64,000 nt of DNA from the NCBI RefSeq assembly GCF_029194005.1, contig NZ_JARFVA010000009.1, positions 20,006 to 84,005 on the forward strand, written 5' to 3'. Below the pieces are notes generated by a model, which searched no databases, was not told the origin of the DNA, and saw nothing but the letters and a program-made list of their open reading frames with translations. The translations under genes were made by a program, and so were the position numbers. Positions 1-9,542 of this stretch are shown in pieces (the stretch's first letter is position 1; each line of letters starts with the position of its first letter). The stretch is from Flagellimonas okinawensis. GTDB taxonomy: Bacteria > Bacteroidota > Bacteroidia > Flavobacteriales > Flavobacteriaceae.

Positions 1-531
1 TCGGTGACGTGCATCGACGAAGCGGTTCAAGAACGCATGAGCCACATCGACGGTTAGGTATTTTTCCGATCCGGGAAACTGATATTGGTGCACTCCATAA
101 TTATGGCCCACCGCCATTTCCGCCCTGATGCCATTTACAAAGGCTACCTGGTAATACCCCGGTTGGGCGGACTCCCTGGCCTTCCATAATTTTTCTTCAG
201 GTCCACCCGATCCCATGGGCCTCACCAGAATATTCCCTCCTCCGCCCCTGCAACCGACACCTTCGATATGGGTATGGACAAAACCCAAAAACTCTTTGGC
301 ATAATGATCATATCCCGTATGCGTCCCGGGACGGGTCACGGGTCCAATGGAGATCATATTGAATGGGGAGGAGGCCGAAGGGGACATTTGTCCATGGTCG
401 CCCGAGGTCCCCAAAAAAACGTTCACCTGCCCGCTGGCAGACTTGGCCAAGGGGAGGTCCTGGTTGACTTGATCTTCCCGACACCCCATAAACAGCAATA
501 CCACAAGCAAAATCCCGATATGTTCCTTCAT
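1..531 (-). CDS. GH92-family alpha-mannosidase-like lipoprotein (partial, N-terminal part)
   Basis: This is the first 177 codons of a gene that runs off the left edge. It starts at the ATG at 531, in frame through base 1. The N-terminus is a lipoprotein signal with a lipobox around LLFMGC, so the protein should be lipid-anchored in the envelope. The sequence after it matches the start of GH92 enzymes: VNVFLGTSGDHGQMSPSA, then GFVHTHIEGVGCRGGGGNI. GH92 enzymes are calcium-dependent exo-alpha-mannosidases acting on mannans and N-glycans. The catalytic acids lie in the missing C-terminal part, so activity cannot be judged. It lies 5 bp downstream of the YdcF-like gene and is probably the last visible gene of the susCD operon. 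Confidence 0.8.
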   Translation of the reverse strand, partial: MKEHIGILLVVLLFMGCREDQVNQDLPLAKSASGQVNVFLGTSGDHGQMSPSASSPFNMISIGPVTRPGTHTGYDHYAKEFLGFVHTHIEGVGCRGGGGNILVRPMGSGGPEEKLWKARESAQPGYYQVAFVNGIRAEMAVGHNYGVHQYQFPGSEKYLTVDVAHAFLNRFVDARHR

Positions 532-536
532 GCAGA

Positions 537-1772
537 TCAAGGGTCTAAAGGTTGGTTTGGATTTTGGTGGAACGAAACCATGTTCCCCGTAAACTCCAGT
601 GTCGTTGGTGACAGTCTGGCATGGATGTTCACGGGCTGATAGCCCAGTTCCTCCCGGCAACGCTCGGTAAAGGTCCCACTTCCCGTATACTCACTATGTG
701 AGGGATTGGTGACCACCAGGCTTTTTTGTTCCAATGGTATGCCATAGTCCACCATCAATCGGGTAGCATTTCGCATATTGGTGGTGGTGTGCCTGGCATA
801 GGGCTCTATGATGATATGCGCTTCGGGAACACCATACTCCTCGATCAGCTCGTTCTTCATTTCCAACGCTTCGCAATAAGGTGTCATATAGGGATGCACA
901 TGACCTCCGGAGACAATGATAAAAGGTGCCTTTTTGGCCCGGTACTCCTTCATGGCCAATTGTAGGTTTATCTTCCCTGCAATGGAGAGTCTGTCCCGGT
1001 AATTTTCCGGGCCACCCCCCAAAACCACAATGGAGGCATAGGGATAGGCGGAAAAATCCGTGGTCCCTATCGCCGCTATGGCCTTGGCATTCTCTTTTTT
1101 GTCCAGGGGATCATAGCGCACCGCCTCGTCCCTATGGTTGGCGTACAAAAGGTTCAAGGCAAACTCTAGACTTGGTCGAAAAAAGAGCTGCCCCTCCTTC
1201 GCGGCTTCTTGGGCCTGTGACCGCAAGGTATTGACGGCATAGATATATCGTTTCGATCTTACATCGAAGGAAACCGAATCGATACGTCCATAAAATGGCG
1301 TCTTGCCCGCTCCATATACCTCCAGTACCGTATCCAGGCCCTTGGCGCACTGTTCCCAGATTTTGTAAAGGTATTGGTCATCGGGGGCCGTTTCAAAATT
1401 GGCGTATCGCCTTGAGGCCCTGAGTGATTTGAGAAGGTCATTAAACTCGGCATTGTCCCTGGACAGTTCCACCAATCGTTTGCCAACGGTCTTGATATCG
1501 CTCTGGGACCATAAAAACGGTGCGATGATTTCCTTTCCATCTTTGGGCAAGGAAGCCGACGGCCGGGTCATTTTATCCCAGTATGCCCTCAATGGAGCAT
1601 CCGCTTTTAGCAGTTCCATGACCTTCGCATCATTTTCGATCGCCGTAAACAGATAGAAAATTTTTTCCTGTAACCGTTCTTGGGTCCCATTGGGATGTGA
1701 TAGCTTCTTGGTCTGGGCGGTCGACATAAGGACACCACCCAAGATCAATGAAAAGAATAGTAGTTTTTTCAT
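537..1772 (-). CDS. YdcF/DUF218-family secreted protein
   Basis: The protein has 411 residues. Residues 1-20 form a signal peptide ending near STAQ. The C-terminal half holds a DUF218/YdcF-like fold: a hydrophobic strand leading to VVLGGGPE, then IIVSGGH, then an acidic/histidine stretch IEPYARHTTTN and a final LVVTNPSHSEYT. Members of this family (YdcF, SanA, ElyC) are poorly characterised; YdcF binds S-adenosylmethionine and ElyC affects envelope polysaccharide. The N-terminal about 200 residues are helical and not recognised. It lies downstream of susD behind a likely terminator and just ahead of the GH92 gene, so it may help in glycan processing, but that is inference only. Confidence 0.75.
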   Translation of the reverse strand: MKKLLFFSLILGGVLMSTAQTKKLSHPNGTQERLQEKIFYLFTAIENDAKVMELLKADAPLRAYWDKMTRPSASLPKDGKEIIAPFLWSQSDIKTVGKRLVELSRDNAEFNDLLKSLRASRRYANFETAPDDQYLYKIWEQCAKGLDTVLEVYGAGKTPFYGRIDSVSFDVRSKRYIYAVNTLRSQAQEAAKEGQLFFRPSLEFALNLLYANHRDEAVRYDPLDKKENAKAIAAIGTTDFSAYPYASIVVLGGGPENYRDRLSIAGKINLQLAMKEYRAKKAPFIIVSGGHVHPYMTPYCEALEMKNELIEEYGVPEAHIIIEPYARHTTTNMRNATRLMVDYGIPLEQKSLVVTNPSHSEYTGSGTFTERCREELGYQPVNIHARLSPTTLEFTGNMVSFHQNPNQPLDP

Positions 1773-1787
1773 GTAACTGGATTTAAA

Positions 1788-1815
1788 AAAGGGCGGCTTT
1801 CACAAACCGCCCTTT
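1788..1815 (-). terminator. Intrinsic terminator/attenuator after susD
   Basis: AAAGGGCGG (1788-1796) pairs with CCGCCCTTT (1807-1815) across a 10-nt loop. On the minus strand the hairpin is followed by a run of T. It lies between susD and the YdcF-like gene and probably lowers expression of the downstream genes relative to susCD. Confidence 0.75.
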
Positions 1816-1830
1816 GAATTGAAACTTGTA

Positions 1831-3507
1831 TTAGTATCCGTTGTTCTGTGTGACCAGGCCATCGTCAACACTGTCGATATACTCCTGTGGTATGGGCCAG
1901 TATTCGTTCTTGCCCTGGGTAAAGGCCGCGTTGGTCAAATGTGACCGCCTTGTCCTTTCGATCGCAAGGTAATCATCGATCACCTCCTTGGCTATCCCCC
2001 ATCGTACCAAATTGAAGAAACGGTGTCCTTCCATGGCCAGTTCAAGACGGGATTCCATACGTACCTTTTCCATGGCATCCGTGGCATCGGTCCAAACGGT
2101 ATCGTAGGTACCGATGTTGTAGTTCGCGGCATCCGAGGAACCGTCCAAGGTCCTTACATATTGGGAATTGGCGGCACGCTGGCGAATCTGGTTCACCAAA
2201 GTCCTGGCCTCTTCCAAATTGCCCAATTCAACTGCGGCCTCTGCCCTCCACAACAATACCTCGGCGTAGCGGATGATATAATAATTGAGCGCATCCACAT
2301 AGGGCCAAATGGTCACATGGTAAGGGGAGTTGGCCGAGAGGATTCTCTTTTTGGGCCCGTAAGGTCCATAGGTGGCCAGGTCCCTTGCCCAGCTGGCCTC
2401 GTACAATATATCCAAGTCCTTGTAAGGAATACCGGGCCTACCGATGGTGATATCCAATCGGGGATCGACAAAATCCGTTTCGGTCACATCGATATTATCG
2501 TTGATGGGCAACCCGTTCACATCCGTTTTAAAGGCATTCACCAAGTTTTGCGATGGACGGTGAAATCCATATTGTGAATAATAGGGCCCTCCCGGTGCGG
2601 TCAAACGATCACCGATACTGCCATTGTAGTTGTCACTTTGGCCATCGTTCACGGAGTACTGCACGGCAAAGAGCACCTCTGGCCCATTGTCGTTTTCCGG
2701 TAGGAAAACGGACTGGAAATCATCCATCAAACCATAGTTGCCCCCCATGACGATCGTGGTCGCATCGAAGGCATCCTGCCATTTTTCTTGAAACAGGTAG
2801 GTTTTTGCCAAGTAGGCCATGGCGGCAAGGCTCGTTGGCCTGCCCGCTTCCTCCTGATCGGCGGGCAATGCCTCATAGGCCGCTTGAAAATCCGCTTCTA
2901 TCCTGCCCCATACCTCGGTGGAGGTCAGTTCCGTATTGGAACGGGCGTAATCGGACACCGTCTCGGCGGTTTCATCGATATAAGGGATTTGGTCATAGAT
3001 CTTCTTCAGCTCAAAATAGTAGTGGCCCCTTAAAAAACGGAGCTCGGCGGTCCTTTGGGTTTTAAGGCCCGATTCGAAATCCTCGGAAGCGTTCAATAAT
3101 TTCATGGCCTCATTGGTTCGCTTTACACCTTCGTACAACGCCATCCATTTACGTTCCACATCATAGGTGGTCGGCGTGGTGTTGTAGAGTTCCATTTGAT
3201 GGATCTGGTTCTGGTCACCGGTACCACCGCCACCTTTGTAGCAGTCATCGGAAACCACATCCCCGAAACTCCAGTTGGATGCAGGGGAATTGTAGGCATT
3301 ACTGGCCCCGTCTATCTGACCGTTCAATACGCTATAGGCGGAAACAATGGCCTTTTCCACATTTTCGGCCTTGGTCATTTCCGAAGGGGAAACTTCCCCA
3401 TAGGTCACTTCCTCTAGAAAATCCTTGGAACAGGAACCCAAGACCGTAAGTGCCAATGTCGCACCTACCATTAGATATTTTGAATTTATTTTCAATATGT
3501 TTTTCAT
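1831..3507 (-). CDS. RagB/SusD-family nutrient-binding outer membrane lipoprotein
   Basis: The protein has 558 residues. It begins with a signal peptide and lipobox (TVLGSCSKDFLEE), so it should sit on the outer leaflet of the outer membrane. The body shows the usual SusD pattern: TPR-like helices with RFLRGHYYFELKKIYDQIPY, later YIIRYAEVLLWRAEAAVELG and RLELAMEGHRFFNLVRWG, and a C-terminal YWPIPQEYID. SusD proteins cap a SusC transporter and bind the glycan or peptide to be imported. Its gene follows susC by 7 bp, so they are one transcription unit. The neighbouring GH92 gene suggests a mannose-containing substrate, which is an inference. Confidence 0.95.
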   Translation of the reverse strand: MKNILKINSKYLMVGATLALTVLGSCSKDFLEEVTYGEVSPSEMTKAENVEKAIVSAYSVLNGQIDGASNAYNSPASNWSFGDVVSDDCYKGGGGTGDQNQIHQMELYNTTPTTYDVERKWMALYEGVKRTNEAMKLLNASEDFESGLKTQRTAELRFLRGHYYFELKKIYDQIPYIDETAETVSDYARSNTELTSTEVWGRIEADFQAAYEALPADQEEAGRPTSLAAMAYLAKTYLFQEKWQDAFDATTIVMGGNYGLMDDFQSVFLPENDNGPEVLFAVQYSVNDGQSDNYNGSIGDRLTAPGGPYYSQYGFHRPSQNLVNAFKTDVNGLPINDNIDVTETDFVDPRLDITIGRPGIPYKDLDILYEASWARDLATYGPYGPKKRILSANSPYHVTIWPYVDALNYYIIRYAEVLLWRAEAAVELGNLEEARTLVNQIRQRAANSQYVRTLDGSSDAANYNIGTYDTVWTDATDAMEKVRMESRLELAMEGHRFFNLVRWGIAKEVIDDYLAIERTRRSHLTNAAFTQGKNEYWPIPQEYIDSVDDGLVTQNNGY

Positions 3508-3514
3508 GGCTTGT

Positions 3515-6500
3515 TTAAAGTTTTAAGTTACATCCGATTACAAAAGTCCTGCTCGGGGGATACAATCCCCGATCGATACCGATATCAAGGTTACGGTTGC
3601 TCCCCCCATAGTTCTGGAGCCCTACCTGTGGGTTCATCCCACTATAGTCGGTAATGGTGAAAAGATTGCTCGCCTGGGCATAGATCCTAAGGCTCATGCC
3701 CCCTAAGATCTCAGGGTCGATGGAATAGCCCAATTGAAGATTGGTCAATCGGACATAGGAGCCATTTTCCACGTAATAGGTGGAAGGCCGGATGTTATTG
3801 TTGGGATCGTCCAAGGACAATCTTGGAATGCTGGTATTCGTATTGGTCTCCGACCAAGCGTCCAACAGTACGTTCTCCTTGTTATAGGCGGCCTGGTTAA
3901 AGAAATGGTTCTTGTACTTGGTAAAGTTGTAGGTATCGTTGCCAAAGCTACCATTGAACAAAATGCCCAGGTCGAACGCTTTATAATTGAACTGTAGGTT
4001 AAGGCCCAACATCACATCGGGATGCGGAGATCCGATAAAGGTCCTATCATCGGCATCCACGTCACCGTCACCGTCGACATCCTTGAACCTGATATCCCCA
4101 GGTTGCGCATTGGGCTGCAGGCCATAGCTGTCCACTTCTGCCTGGCTCTGGAAAAGACCATCGGCAACATACCCATAGAAAGAAGCGATGGGCTCCCCTA
4201 CGGCACTTCTGGAAATCTCCTGGTCAAAGTTCACACTGTGCAGGGAAGAGCTTGGAATGCCCAGATAGTCGGAGGTGTTCAATTCCGTAAGCTCATTCTT
4301 GGATCCAGTGAGGTTCAATCCGATACTATAGCCCAGTTCCCCGACCATATCGCTATAGTTGATGTCCAGCTCAAAACCGGTGTTCTTCATTTTACCATCA
4401 TTGACCCACTGACCATCATTGGTACCCCCATAGGTCAATGGAACGGTATTGTAGACCAAGATATCGTCCGTGTTCTTCACGTAGTAATCCGCGGTGATGT
4501 TCAAACGATCTTCCAAAAGGCCCAGGTCAACCCCCAAAGAGGTCTGGGTGGTCGTCTCCCATTTCAAATCGCCGTTGGGGATTCGGGATTGTGTCAATCC
4601 GATATAAACCGATTCCTGTGCACCATCCAAGGCGTAATTGGAATTGGCGTTGTTGTTCCGGTAACTGTCCACGGTGGCATAATTGGATATTTCCTGGTTT
4701 CCTGTCTGCCCCCAGCTACCACGTACCATCAAGGAAGAAATGGCCCCGTCGGGGTTGAAGAAGTCCTCACGGTCCAATCTCCATCCCAGGGAGAAGGCAG
4801 GGAAGGTTCCCCAACGGTTATCTTCGTTGAACCTGGAACTTCCATCACGTCTAACGGTGGCCGTGAAGAGGTATTTCTCATCATAGTTGTAGTTCACCCT
4901 TCCGAAATAGGAATTCAGGGACCATCCATTGGCGCTTCCGGAGTTCAACATATTTTCCGTACCAAAGCTCAGGTACCTGAAGTTCTCATCCTCGTAAAGG
5001 AACTCGCTCACAGAAGCACTGAATCCCTCGTAATTGTATTCGATGGCCTCTTGACCGATCAATGCATCCACATAATGCTTGCCCAATTGTTTCTTGTAGT
5101 TCAAGGTATTGGTAAAGGAGAACTGATAATTGAAGTTGTTCGATGTGGACAATGAGTTGGTATTGTTGGTCGACAATATCTCGTCATAGGTCGGGGAGAA
5201 ACTTCTAATGTTATAGTTCTGGTAATCCAGGCCGAAAGAAGTCTTGAAGGTAAAGTCGTTGATATAAAGATTGGCATATACATTGCCCAATGCCTGTACC
5301 CTTTTTTGTTTGTTGTCCTTGTTCCTGTACAGTTGGCCCATGGGGTTGTTACTGTCATTGATCGGGTTTCCGGCATATTCCCCGTTGATGTCCTTCACCG
5401 GTACAATGGACGGGAACTGCATGGCCGTAAGGATAATACTTCCCAGGGCCGAGTTGGTCCCTACGGATACCTGCTCTTTATAGTTCGCGGTGAAGTTTTC
5501 ACCCACGGTAAGGAAGTCACCGATATTATAGGAGGAATTGAATCGTGCGGAGTATCTTTCAAATCCAGTGTACTTGATCAGGCCCTCTTGATTATAGTAC
5601 CCCAAGGAGAACAGGTTCTGGCTCTTGGCGTCCCCTTTGGCCAGGGAGATATTGTACGATTGAATCTGTGCGGTCTGCATGATCTCGTTCACCCAATCCA
5701 CATCGGCACTTGGAATGGTCTGTTCGGCATCCAGCCATTGTGGGACGACCGCTTGGTTCGGGTCGTTGCCGTATATATCGTTGGAAGGGGTCCCGCCATC
5801 ATTAAGGGTCGCCTGCCATAACAGATCTCCATATTGTTGGGCGTTCAACATCCTTGGTAAGTTGAAGGATGATTGCAGACCGGCATAACCATCAAAGGAT
5901 ACAACGTATTTCCCACTGGTATCCGATCCTTTTTTAGTGGTGATGATCACCACCCCGTTGGCGGCCCTAGAACCATAAATGGAGGCCGAGGCGGCATCTT
6001 TGAGAACTTGGATGGTCTCGATATCGGAAGGGTTGATCCCATTGAGTCCATTGGAAGCGGGAATACCATCGATGATCACCAATGGATCGTTGCTGTTGAT
6101 GGTACTGAAACCCCTTACCCGAATGGAAGTCCCGCCCCCCGGTGAGTTATCACTCATGACCTGGACACCGGGAAGGCGTCCGTCCAACATTTCGACAACG
6201 TTGGCCTTTGGTTGGGTCACAATTTCCTCCGGCGAGACCGAAGCGATGGCACCGGTAATATTTCTCCTGGCCTCCGTACCATATCCCACCACGACTATTT
6301 CGTCCAATTGGGAAGCACTTTCGATCAAGGTAATGGTAAGGGTATTGAGCTGTTCGATATTGACATCCTGTCTTTGATAACCGATGTAGGTCACCGACAG
6401 CACCTTAAAATTGGAAGGGACATCCAGGTTAAAGTTCCCATCGAAGTCCGATACCGTGCCATAATCCGTACCGTCCACAAAAACGTTGGCACCGGGAATG

Positions 6501-6883
6501 GGTACTCCGGCCTCATCGATCACCTTTCCCGAGATACTGCGCTGTTCTTGGATAAATTTCACCAGAACACCTTGATCGGTCACTTTGAAATCCACATTGG
6601 CCTTGTTCTTAAGGTCTTCCAATACGGATTCCAGGTCCATCTTATTGGCATCTATACTGACACGTTGTTGCAGGTTCCTGGTATCTGCGGCATAAATGAA
6701 TTTTTTACCTGTCTGTTTTTCGATAAGGTCGAATACCTTTTCCAAGGCGACACTTTTCAGGTTAAGGTTGATGATCTCATAATTCTGTGTATTGATCTCA
6801 TTGTTGGTCGAAATAGGGACAACGGCCGCCCTACCTAACAATGGCAAACACAATAGCAATGCTAAAAGGTTTATTTTTTTCAT
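3515..6883 (-). CDS. SusC/RagA-family TonB-dependent receptor with STN signalling domain
   Basis: The protein has 1,122 residues. In order: a signal peptide (about 1-20), an STN/secretin-like domain (about 40-110, NLKSVALEKVFDLIEKQTGK), a carboxypeptidase-regulatory-like domain (about 115-200, ISGKVIDEAGVPIPGANV), a plug containing LDEIVVVGYGTEARRNITGA and the SusC motif IRVRGFSTINSNDPLVIIDG, and a 22-strand-type barrel. It imports a substrate across the outer membrane using TonB energy. The STN domain is the part that talks to a FecR anti-sigma factor. The sigma factor and FecR genes lie directly upstream (98-bp gap), so this receptor probably induces its own locus when substrate binds. Compare the second SusC at 29125-32154, which lacks STN. 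Confidence 0.95.
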   Translation of the reverse strand: MKKINLLALLLCLPLLGRAAVVPISTNNEINTQNYEIINLNLKSVALEKVFDLIEKQTGKKFIYAADTRNLQQRVSIDANKMDLESVLEDLKNKANVDFKVTDQGVLVKFIQEQRSISGKVIDEAGVPIPGANVFVDGTDYGTVSDFDGNFNLDVPSNFKVLSVTYIGYQRQDVNIEQLNTLTITLIESASQLDEIVVVGYGTEARRNITGAIASVSPEEIVTQPKANVVEMLDGRLPGVQVMSDNSPGGGTSIRVRGFSTINSNDPLVIIDGIPASNGLNGINPSDIETIQVLKDAASASIYGSRAANGVVIITTKKGSDTSGKYVVSFDGYAGLQSSFNLPRMLNAQQYGDLLWQATLNDGGTPSNDIYGNDPNQAVVPQWLDAEQTIPSADVDWVNEIMQTAQIQSYNISLAKGDAKSQNLFSLGYYNQEGLIKYTGFERYSARFNSSYNIGDFLTVGENFTANYKEQVSVGTNSALGSIILTAMQFPSIVPVKDINGEYAGNPINDSNNPMGQLYRNKDNKQKRVQALGNVYANLYINDFTFKTSFGLDYQNYNIRSFSPTYDEILSTNNTNSLSTSNNFNYQFSFTNTLNYKKQLGKHYVDALIGQEAIEYNYEGFSASVSEFLYEDENFRYLSFGTENMLNSGSANGWSLNSYFGRVNYNYDEKYLFTATVRRDGSSRFNEDNRWGTFPAFSLGWRLDREDFFNPDGAISSLMVRGSWGQTGNQEISNYATVDSYRNNNANSNYALDGAQESVYIGLTQSRIPNGDLKWETTTQTSLGVDLGLLEDRLNITADYYVKNTDDILVYNTVPLTYGGTNDGQWVNDGKMKNTGFELDINYSDMVGELGYSIGLNLTGSKNELTELNTSDYLGIPSSSLHSVNFDQEISRSAVGEPIASFYGYVADGLFQSQAEVDSYGLQPNAQPGDIRFKDVDGDGDVDADDRTFIGSPHPDVMLGLNLQFNYKAFDLGILFNGSFGNDTYNFTKYKNHFFNQAAYNKENVLLDAWSETNTNTSIPRLSLDDPNNNIRPSTYYVENGSYVRLTNLQLGYSIDPEILGGMSLRIYAQASNLFTITDYSGMNPQVGLQNYGGSNRNLDIGIDRGLYPPSRTFVIGCNLKL

Positions 6884-6981
6884 TTTTGAAAGAGTAGTTT
6901 AATATTGGTTCTCATTAATCTTTTTTAGTTTTTGGATCAAGGTCTAGTCATTCAGTTTTGTCATACGCGTTGTTTGCGGGG

Positions 6982-7569
6982 TTAAAATTGTTTGTTCTTC
7001 ACCACCATGTTCCTGATGGTCTTAAGTGCGATGGCCATATGGTTCTCCACGGTCTTGATGGATACCCCGAGTATCTCGGAGATCTCCTTGTACTTGAGTT
7101 CGTCCAGTCGGCTCATCTCAAAAATCTGTCGGGACTTTTTAGGGATCTTGTCCAGGACTTCCTGGATCCTCCGGACATACATTTCCCGTTGTTCCTGCTC
7201 TATGATCTCTTGTTCGATACATGGACTACTGGATCTTTCGTCCTCCAATCCCCGATCCAATGTATGTTTCAGCTTTTGGTACGACACGGGTTCCATAAGT
7301 TTATGTTTGACTACTACAAAGAGGTACGGCTTTGGCTTTTTGATCTGATCGAGGCGCTCGTGGGCATTCCACAAATGGATGAACACATCCGAGACCTTTT
7401 CCTCGATCACGTCCATGTCGTTTTCATAGGTGGTACCAAAACGGCATAGACTCTCATAATAGCGGTTGAATACCGTCTCCAACGCCCCTTTGTCCCTCTC
7501 TTTGATCAACTGGAACAGTTCCAGGTCAGTTTTATGGTTCAATGCTTGGTATGTAGGTTTACTTTTCAT
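6982..7569 (-). CDS. ECF RNA polymerase sigma-70 factor
   Basis: The protein has 195 residues, the usual size for Bacteroidota ECF sigma factors. Region 2 lies at about 20-90 (ALETVFNRYYESLCRF, then KVSDVFIHLWNAHERL). Region 4 lies at about 130-185, with PKKSRQIFEMSRLDELKYKE and the helix-turn-helix ISEILGVSIKTVENHM. It should direct polymerase to the downstream susC operon. Its first codons overlap the end of the FecR gene by 11 nt, so the two are translationally coupled. The order is the reverse of the common sigma-then-FecR layout. Confidence 0.93.
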   Translation of the reverse strand: MKSKPTYQALNHKTDLELFQLIKERDKGALETVFNRYYESLCRFGTTYENDMDVIEEKVSDVFIHLWNAHERLDQIKKPKPYLFVVVKHKLMEPVSYQKLKHTLDRGLEDERSSSPCIEQEIIEQEQREMYVRRIQEVLDKIPKKSRQIFEMSRLDELKYKEISEILGVSIKTVENHMAIALKTIRNMVVKNKQF

Positions 7570-8545
7570 CGCTTGGGGCTATGGAGAAACTCTTGGGTGC
7601 TATTTTTACGATCTTCACATCGGCTATGAACTCCAACGTTCTTATGAACTGGTCCAAATCTTGATCTTCAAAGGCGGCATTGATCCTTTTATGGGCGAGA
7701 GCACTGTCCGAAACGATAAATTCGGCACCGTAAAATTCATTGATGGGTGTCAGTGCCCGTTCCAGGGTAAGGTCGTGCAGCAATAGGATATTATCCTTCC
7801 AGGCCGTGGTCTTAGAGACATCAAAGTTCCGTTTGACCACTTCCCCGTTCTTCACGTTCAGTGAAAGTTCTTCATGGGGACGTAATTGAATCCGGTCGCC
7901 GGAATCCTCAAGGGTCACTGCGACCTTGCCGCTTTCCAGGGACACGGTCTTTGATGTTCCCTTGGTGTTCACGTTGAACTTGGTCCCCAGCACTTGAACC
8001 TCCAATCCTTCCGTATGGACCACAAAGGGCCGTTCTGTGTCCTTGACGACCTGGAAATACACCTCGCCTGTCATCCATACCTCGCGGGCATCATCGGTAA
8101 AAACTTCAGGGTACCTAAGCTCGGAATTCGCGTTCACCGTGATCTGTGAACCATCGGGAAGCACAAGCTGCCTGCGTTCCCCTTCCTTGGCCGTAATATG
8201 GTTGGTGTACCTGGAGGCATTGTCCCGTGTGAACAAGAACACACCAAAACCGATCAATACGGCGGCCACGGCCGCCACCAGTGTTTTGATCTTGTTGCCA
8301 TGGAAAATGATCTTTGGTTTGGGCGTGTGCGAGATTCCCTCCAGGACCCGCTTTGCAAAGTGTTCCTTTCGCAGGGCAAGTGACGGCCTTGGATAGCACT
8401 CCCATATCCGTTTATATTCTTGATAGCGTTCCCGTAAACTGTCATCGAGCAACAGGTTCACTTCGAACATGGACCGGTCCTGATCTGTACCGAGTTCCCC
8501 TGAAAGTTTTCGAACACATTTGACATCCTCCTTGGATACTTCCAT
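7559..8545 (-). CDS. FecR-family anti-sigma factor
   Basis: This is a transmembrane regulator. The cytoplasmic N-terminus is about 85 residues, the membrane segment is VAAVAAVLIGFGVFLFT, and the periplasmic FecR domain follows (EGERRQLVLPDGSQITVNAN, then REVWMTGEVYFQVVKD and FVVHTEGLEVQVLGTKFNV). A C-terminal DUF4974-like domain (LTLERALTPINEFYGAEF) normally contacts the STN domain of the receptor. I chose the ATG at 8545; a TTG at 8563 would add six residues (VKDLR region) and has no clear advantage. The gene comes before the sigma factor gene in the same operon and overlaps it by 11 nt. Confidence 0.92.
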   Translation of the reverse strand: MEVSKEDVKCVRKLSGELGTDQDRSMFEVNLLLDDSLRERYQEYKRIWECYPRPSLALRKEHFAKRVLEGISHTPKPKIIFHGNKIKTLVAAVAAVLIGFGVFLFTRDNASRYTNHITAKEGERRQLVLPDGSQITVNANSELRYPEVFTDDAREVWMTGEVYFQVVKDTERPFVVHTEGLEVQVLGTKFNVNTKGTSKTVSLESGKVAVTLEDSGDRIQLRPHEELSLNVKNGEVVKRNFDVSKTTAWKDNILLLHDLTLERALTPINEFYGAEFIVSDSALAHKRINAAFEDQDLDQFIRTLEFIADVKIVKIAPKSFSIAPSDEK

Positions 8546-8636
8546 TCTTAGGTCTTTTACCAATAGGAGGGTCGAAAGGTAGAATTACCCCTAGATCGGT
8601 ATGTCATCAAAACGAAAAGAGTAAATTAACTAAAGG

Positions 8637-8714
8637 TTAATACCCGGCTCCGGCCATCAAATTCAATTGGGCAGCAGCACCCCATAAGCGGTCAATGCCA
8701 CAAACACCTTTTAC
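8637..8714 (-). pseudogene. Possible C-terminal remnant of traO
   Basis: The minus strand just after traN reads about 25 open codons ending GIDRLWGAAAQLNLMAGAGY then stop at 8637. The pattern LWG followed by a short spacer and GAG resembles my memory of the C-terminus of conjugal transfer protein TraO, the gene expected after traN. No start codon or upstream domain is present. If right, traO was truncated when the glycan-utilisation locus was joined here. The match is short and based on memory, so it is weak. Confidence 0.25.
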
Positions 8715-8750
8715 GCAGCTCCAGTTTTGCCCAGTGGAAAAAGCATGGGA

Positions 8751-9542
8751 TCAGCGGGTCATGAGAACCAGACGTCTGTTCCCATGGTGCTCCTCCAGGA
8801 TCAACTTAAGGGACTCCCCCTTCCCCAAAACAAACTTGGGCAATACAAAATCCCATCGGACCTGCTTACCGCCTTTGATCAAGGTGGACCCGGTACATGA
8901 TGATAAAGGAAGCAATCGAACTTCCTGATAAGAGGTTCTGCGCCTCTTGTTTCCATTGACATAAAAGAAATCCAAACGGTCCATTTCAAAATCAATCTCG
9001 GAACGGTTCCTTATCCCGACACGCAAGTACACCCTGTCCCGATCGTAGACCACTTTCTCCAATCGAAGCCTGATCCCACTGCTTCGTACCGTTCCCAAAT
9101 TACCTGTTCCGTTATCCAAAAGAAATTTACACCGCCCATCGTCCGGTCCGGGTCCCACCTTCAGGGGATCCTTGCCATCCTTTGATACCTCCGGGCGCTC
9201 TTGACCTATACTTGTCCCTTGGTCGATGAAGATATTCAACCGTGGGAGCGACCTTCCATAGGCCAGGATATAGGCATACACCTTCCCATCGCCGGTGACC
9301 ACCAAAAGATTGCTCTCCGTTCCGGCAACACCTTGCAACAAACCAAGATGACCTGCCGATTCCCGGTCATAGGAAAAAACAAAACGTTCATCACCGGTTA
9401 CCGCCCGGTGGATGGGACTGGGAAAAAAAAGGGCCACGGTCTGGTGCTCGTTGACATAAATGGTATCCAAGCTATGTTGCCCGGACATCAACTGTAAGCC
9501 CAAACCCGTCCATACTATAAAAAAGATGTTCAAAATTTTCAT
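8751..9542 (-). CDS. traN: Conjugative transposon protein TraN (DUF4138)
   Basis: The protein has 263 residues. A signal peptide (about 1-20) is followed by a VirB9-like beta domain: TIYVNEHQTVALFFPSPIHR, then TNLLVVTGDGK-type strands and YAYILAY. TraN is a periplasmic/outer-membrane component of the type IV secretion pore in CTnDOT-like elements. The start overlaps the end of traM by 4 nt (ATGA), showing translational coupling. It is the last intact gene of the visible tra operon. Confidence 0.85.
   Translation of the reverse strand: MKILNIFFIVWTGLGLQLMSGQHSLDTIYVNEHQTVALFFPSPIHRAVTGDERFVFSYDRESAGHLGLLQGVAGTESNLLVVTGDGKVYAYILAYGRSLPRLNIFIDQGTSIGQERPEVSKDGKDPLKVGPGPDDGRCKFLLDNGTGNLGTVRSSGIRLRLEKVVYDRDRVYLRVGIRNRSEIDFEMDRLDFFYVNGNKRRRTSYQEVRLLPLSSCTGSTLIKGGKQVRWDFVLPKFVLGKGESLKLILEEHHGNRRLVLMTR

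Noticed and set aside
4022..5155. Plus-strand open frame of 377 codons inside the first SusC gene
   Set aside because: It is antisense to a clear TonB-dependent receptor, has no recognisable domain or start context, and such long shadows are common in GC-rich susC genes.
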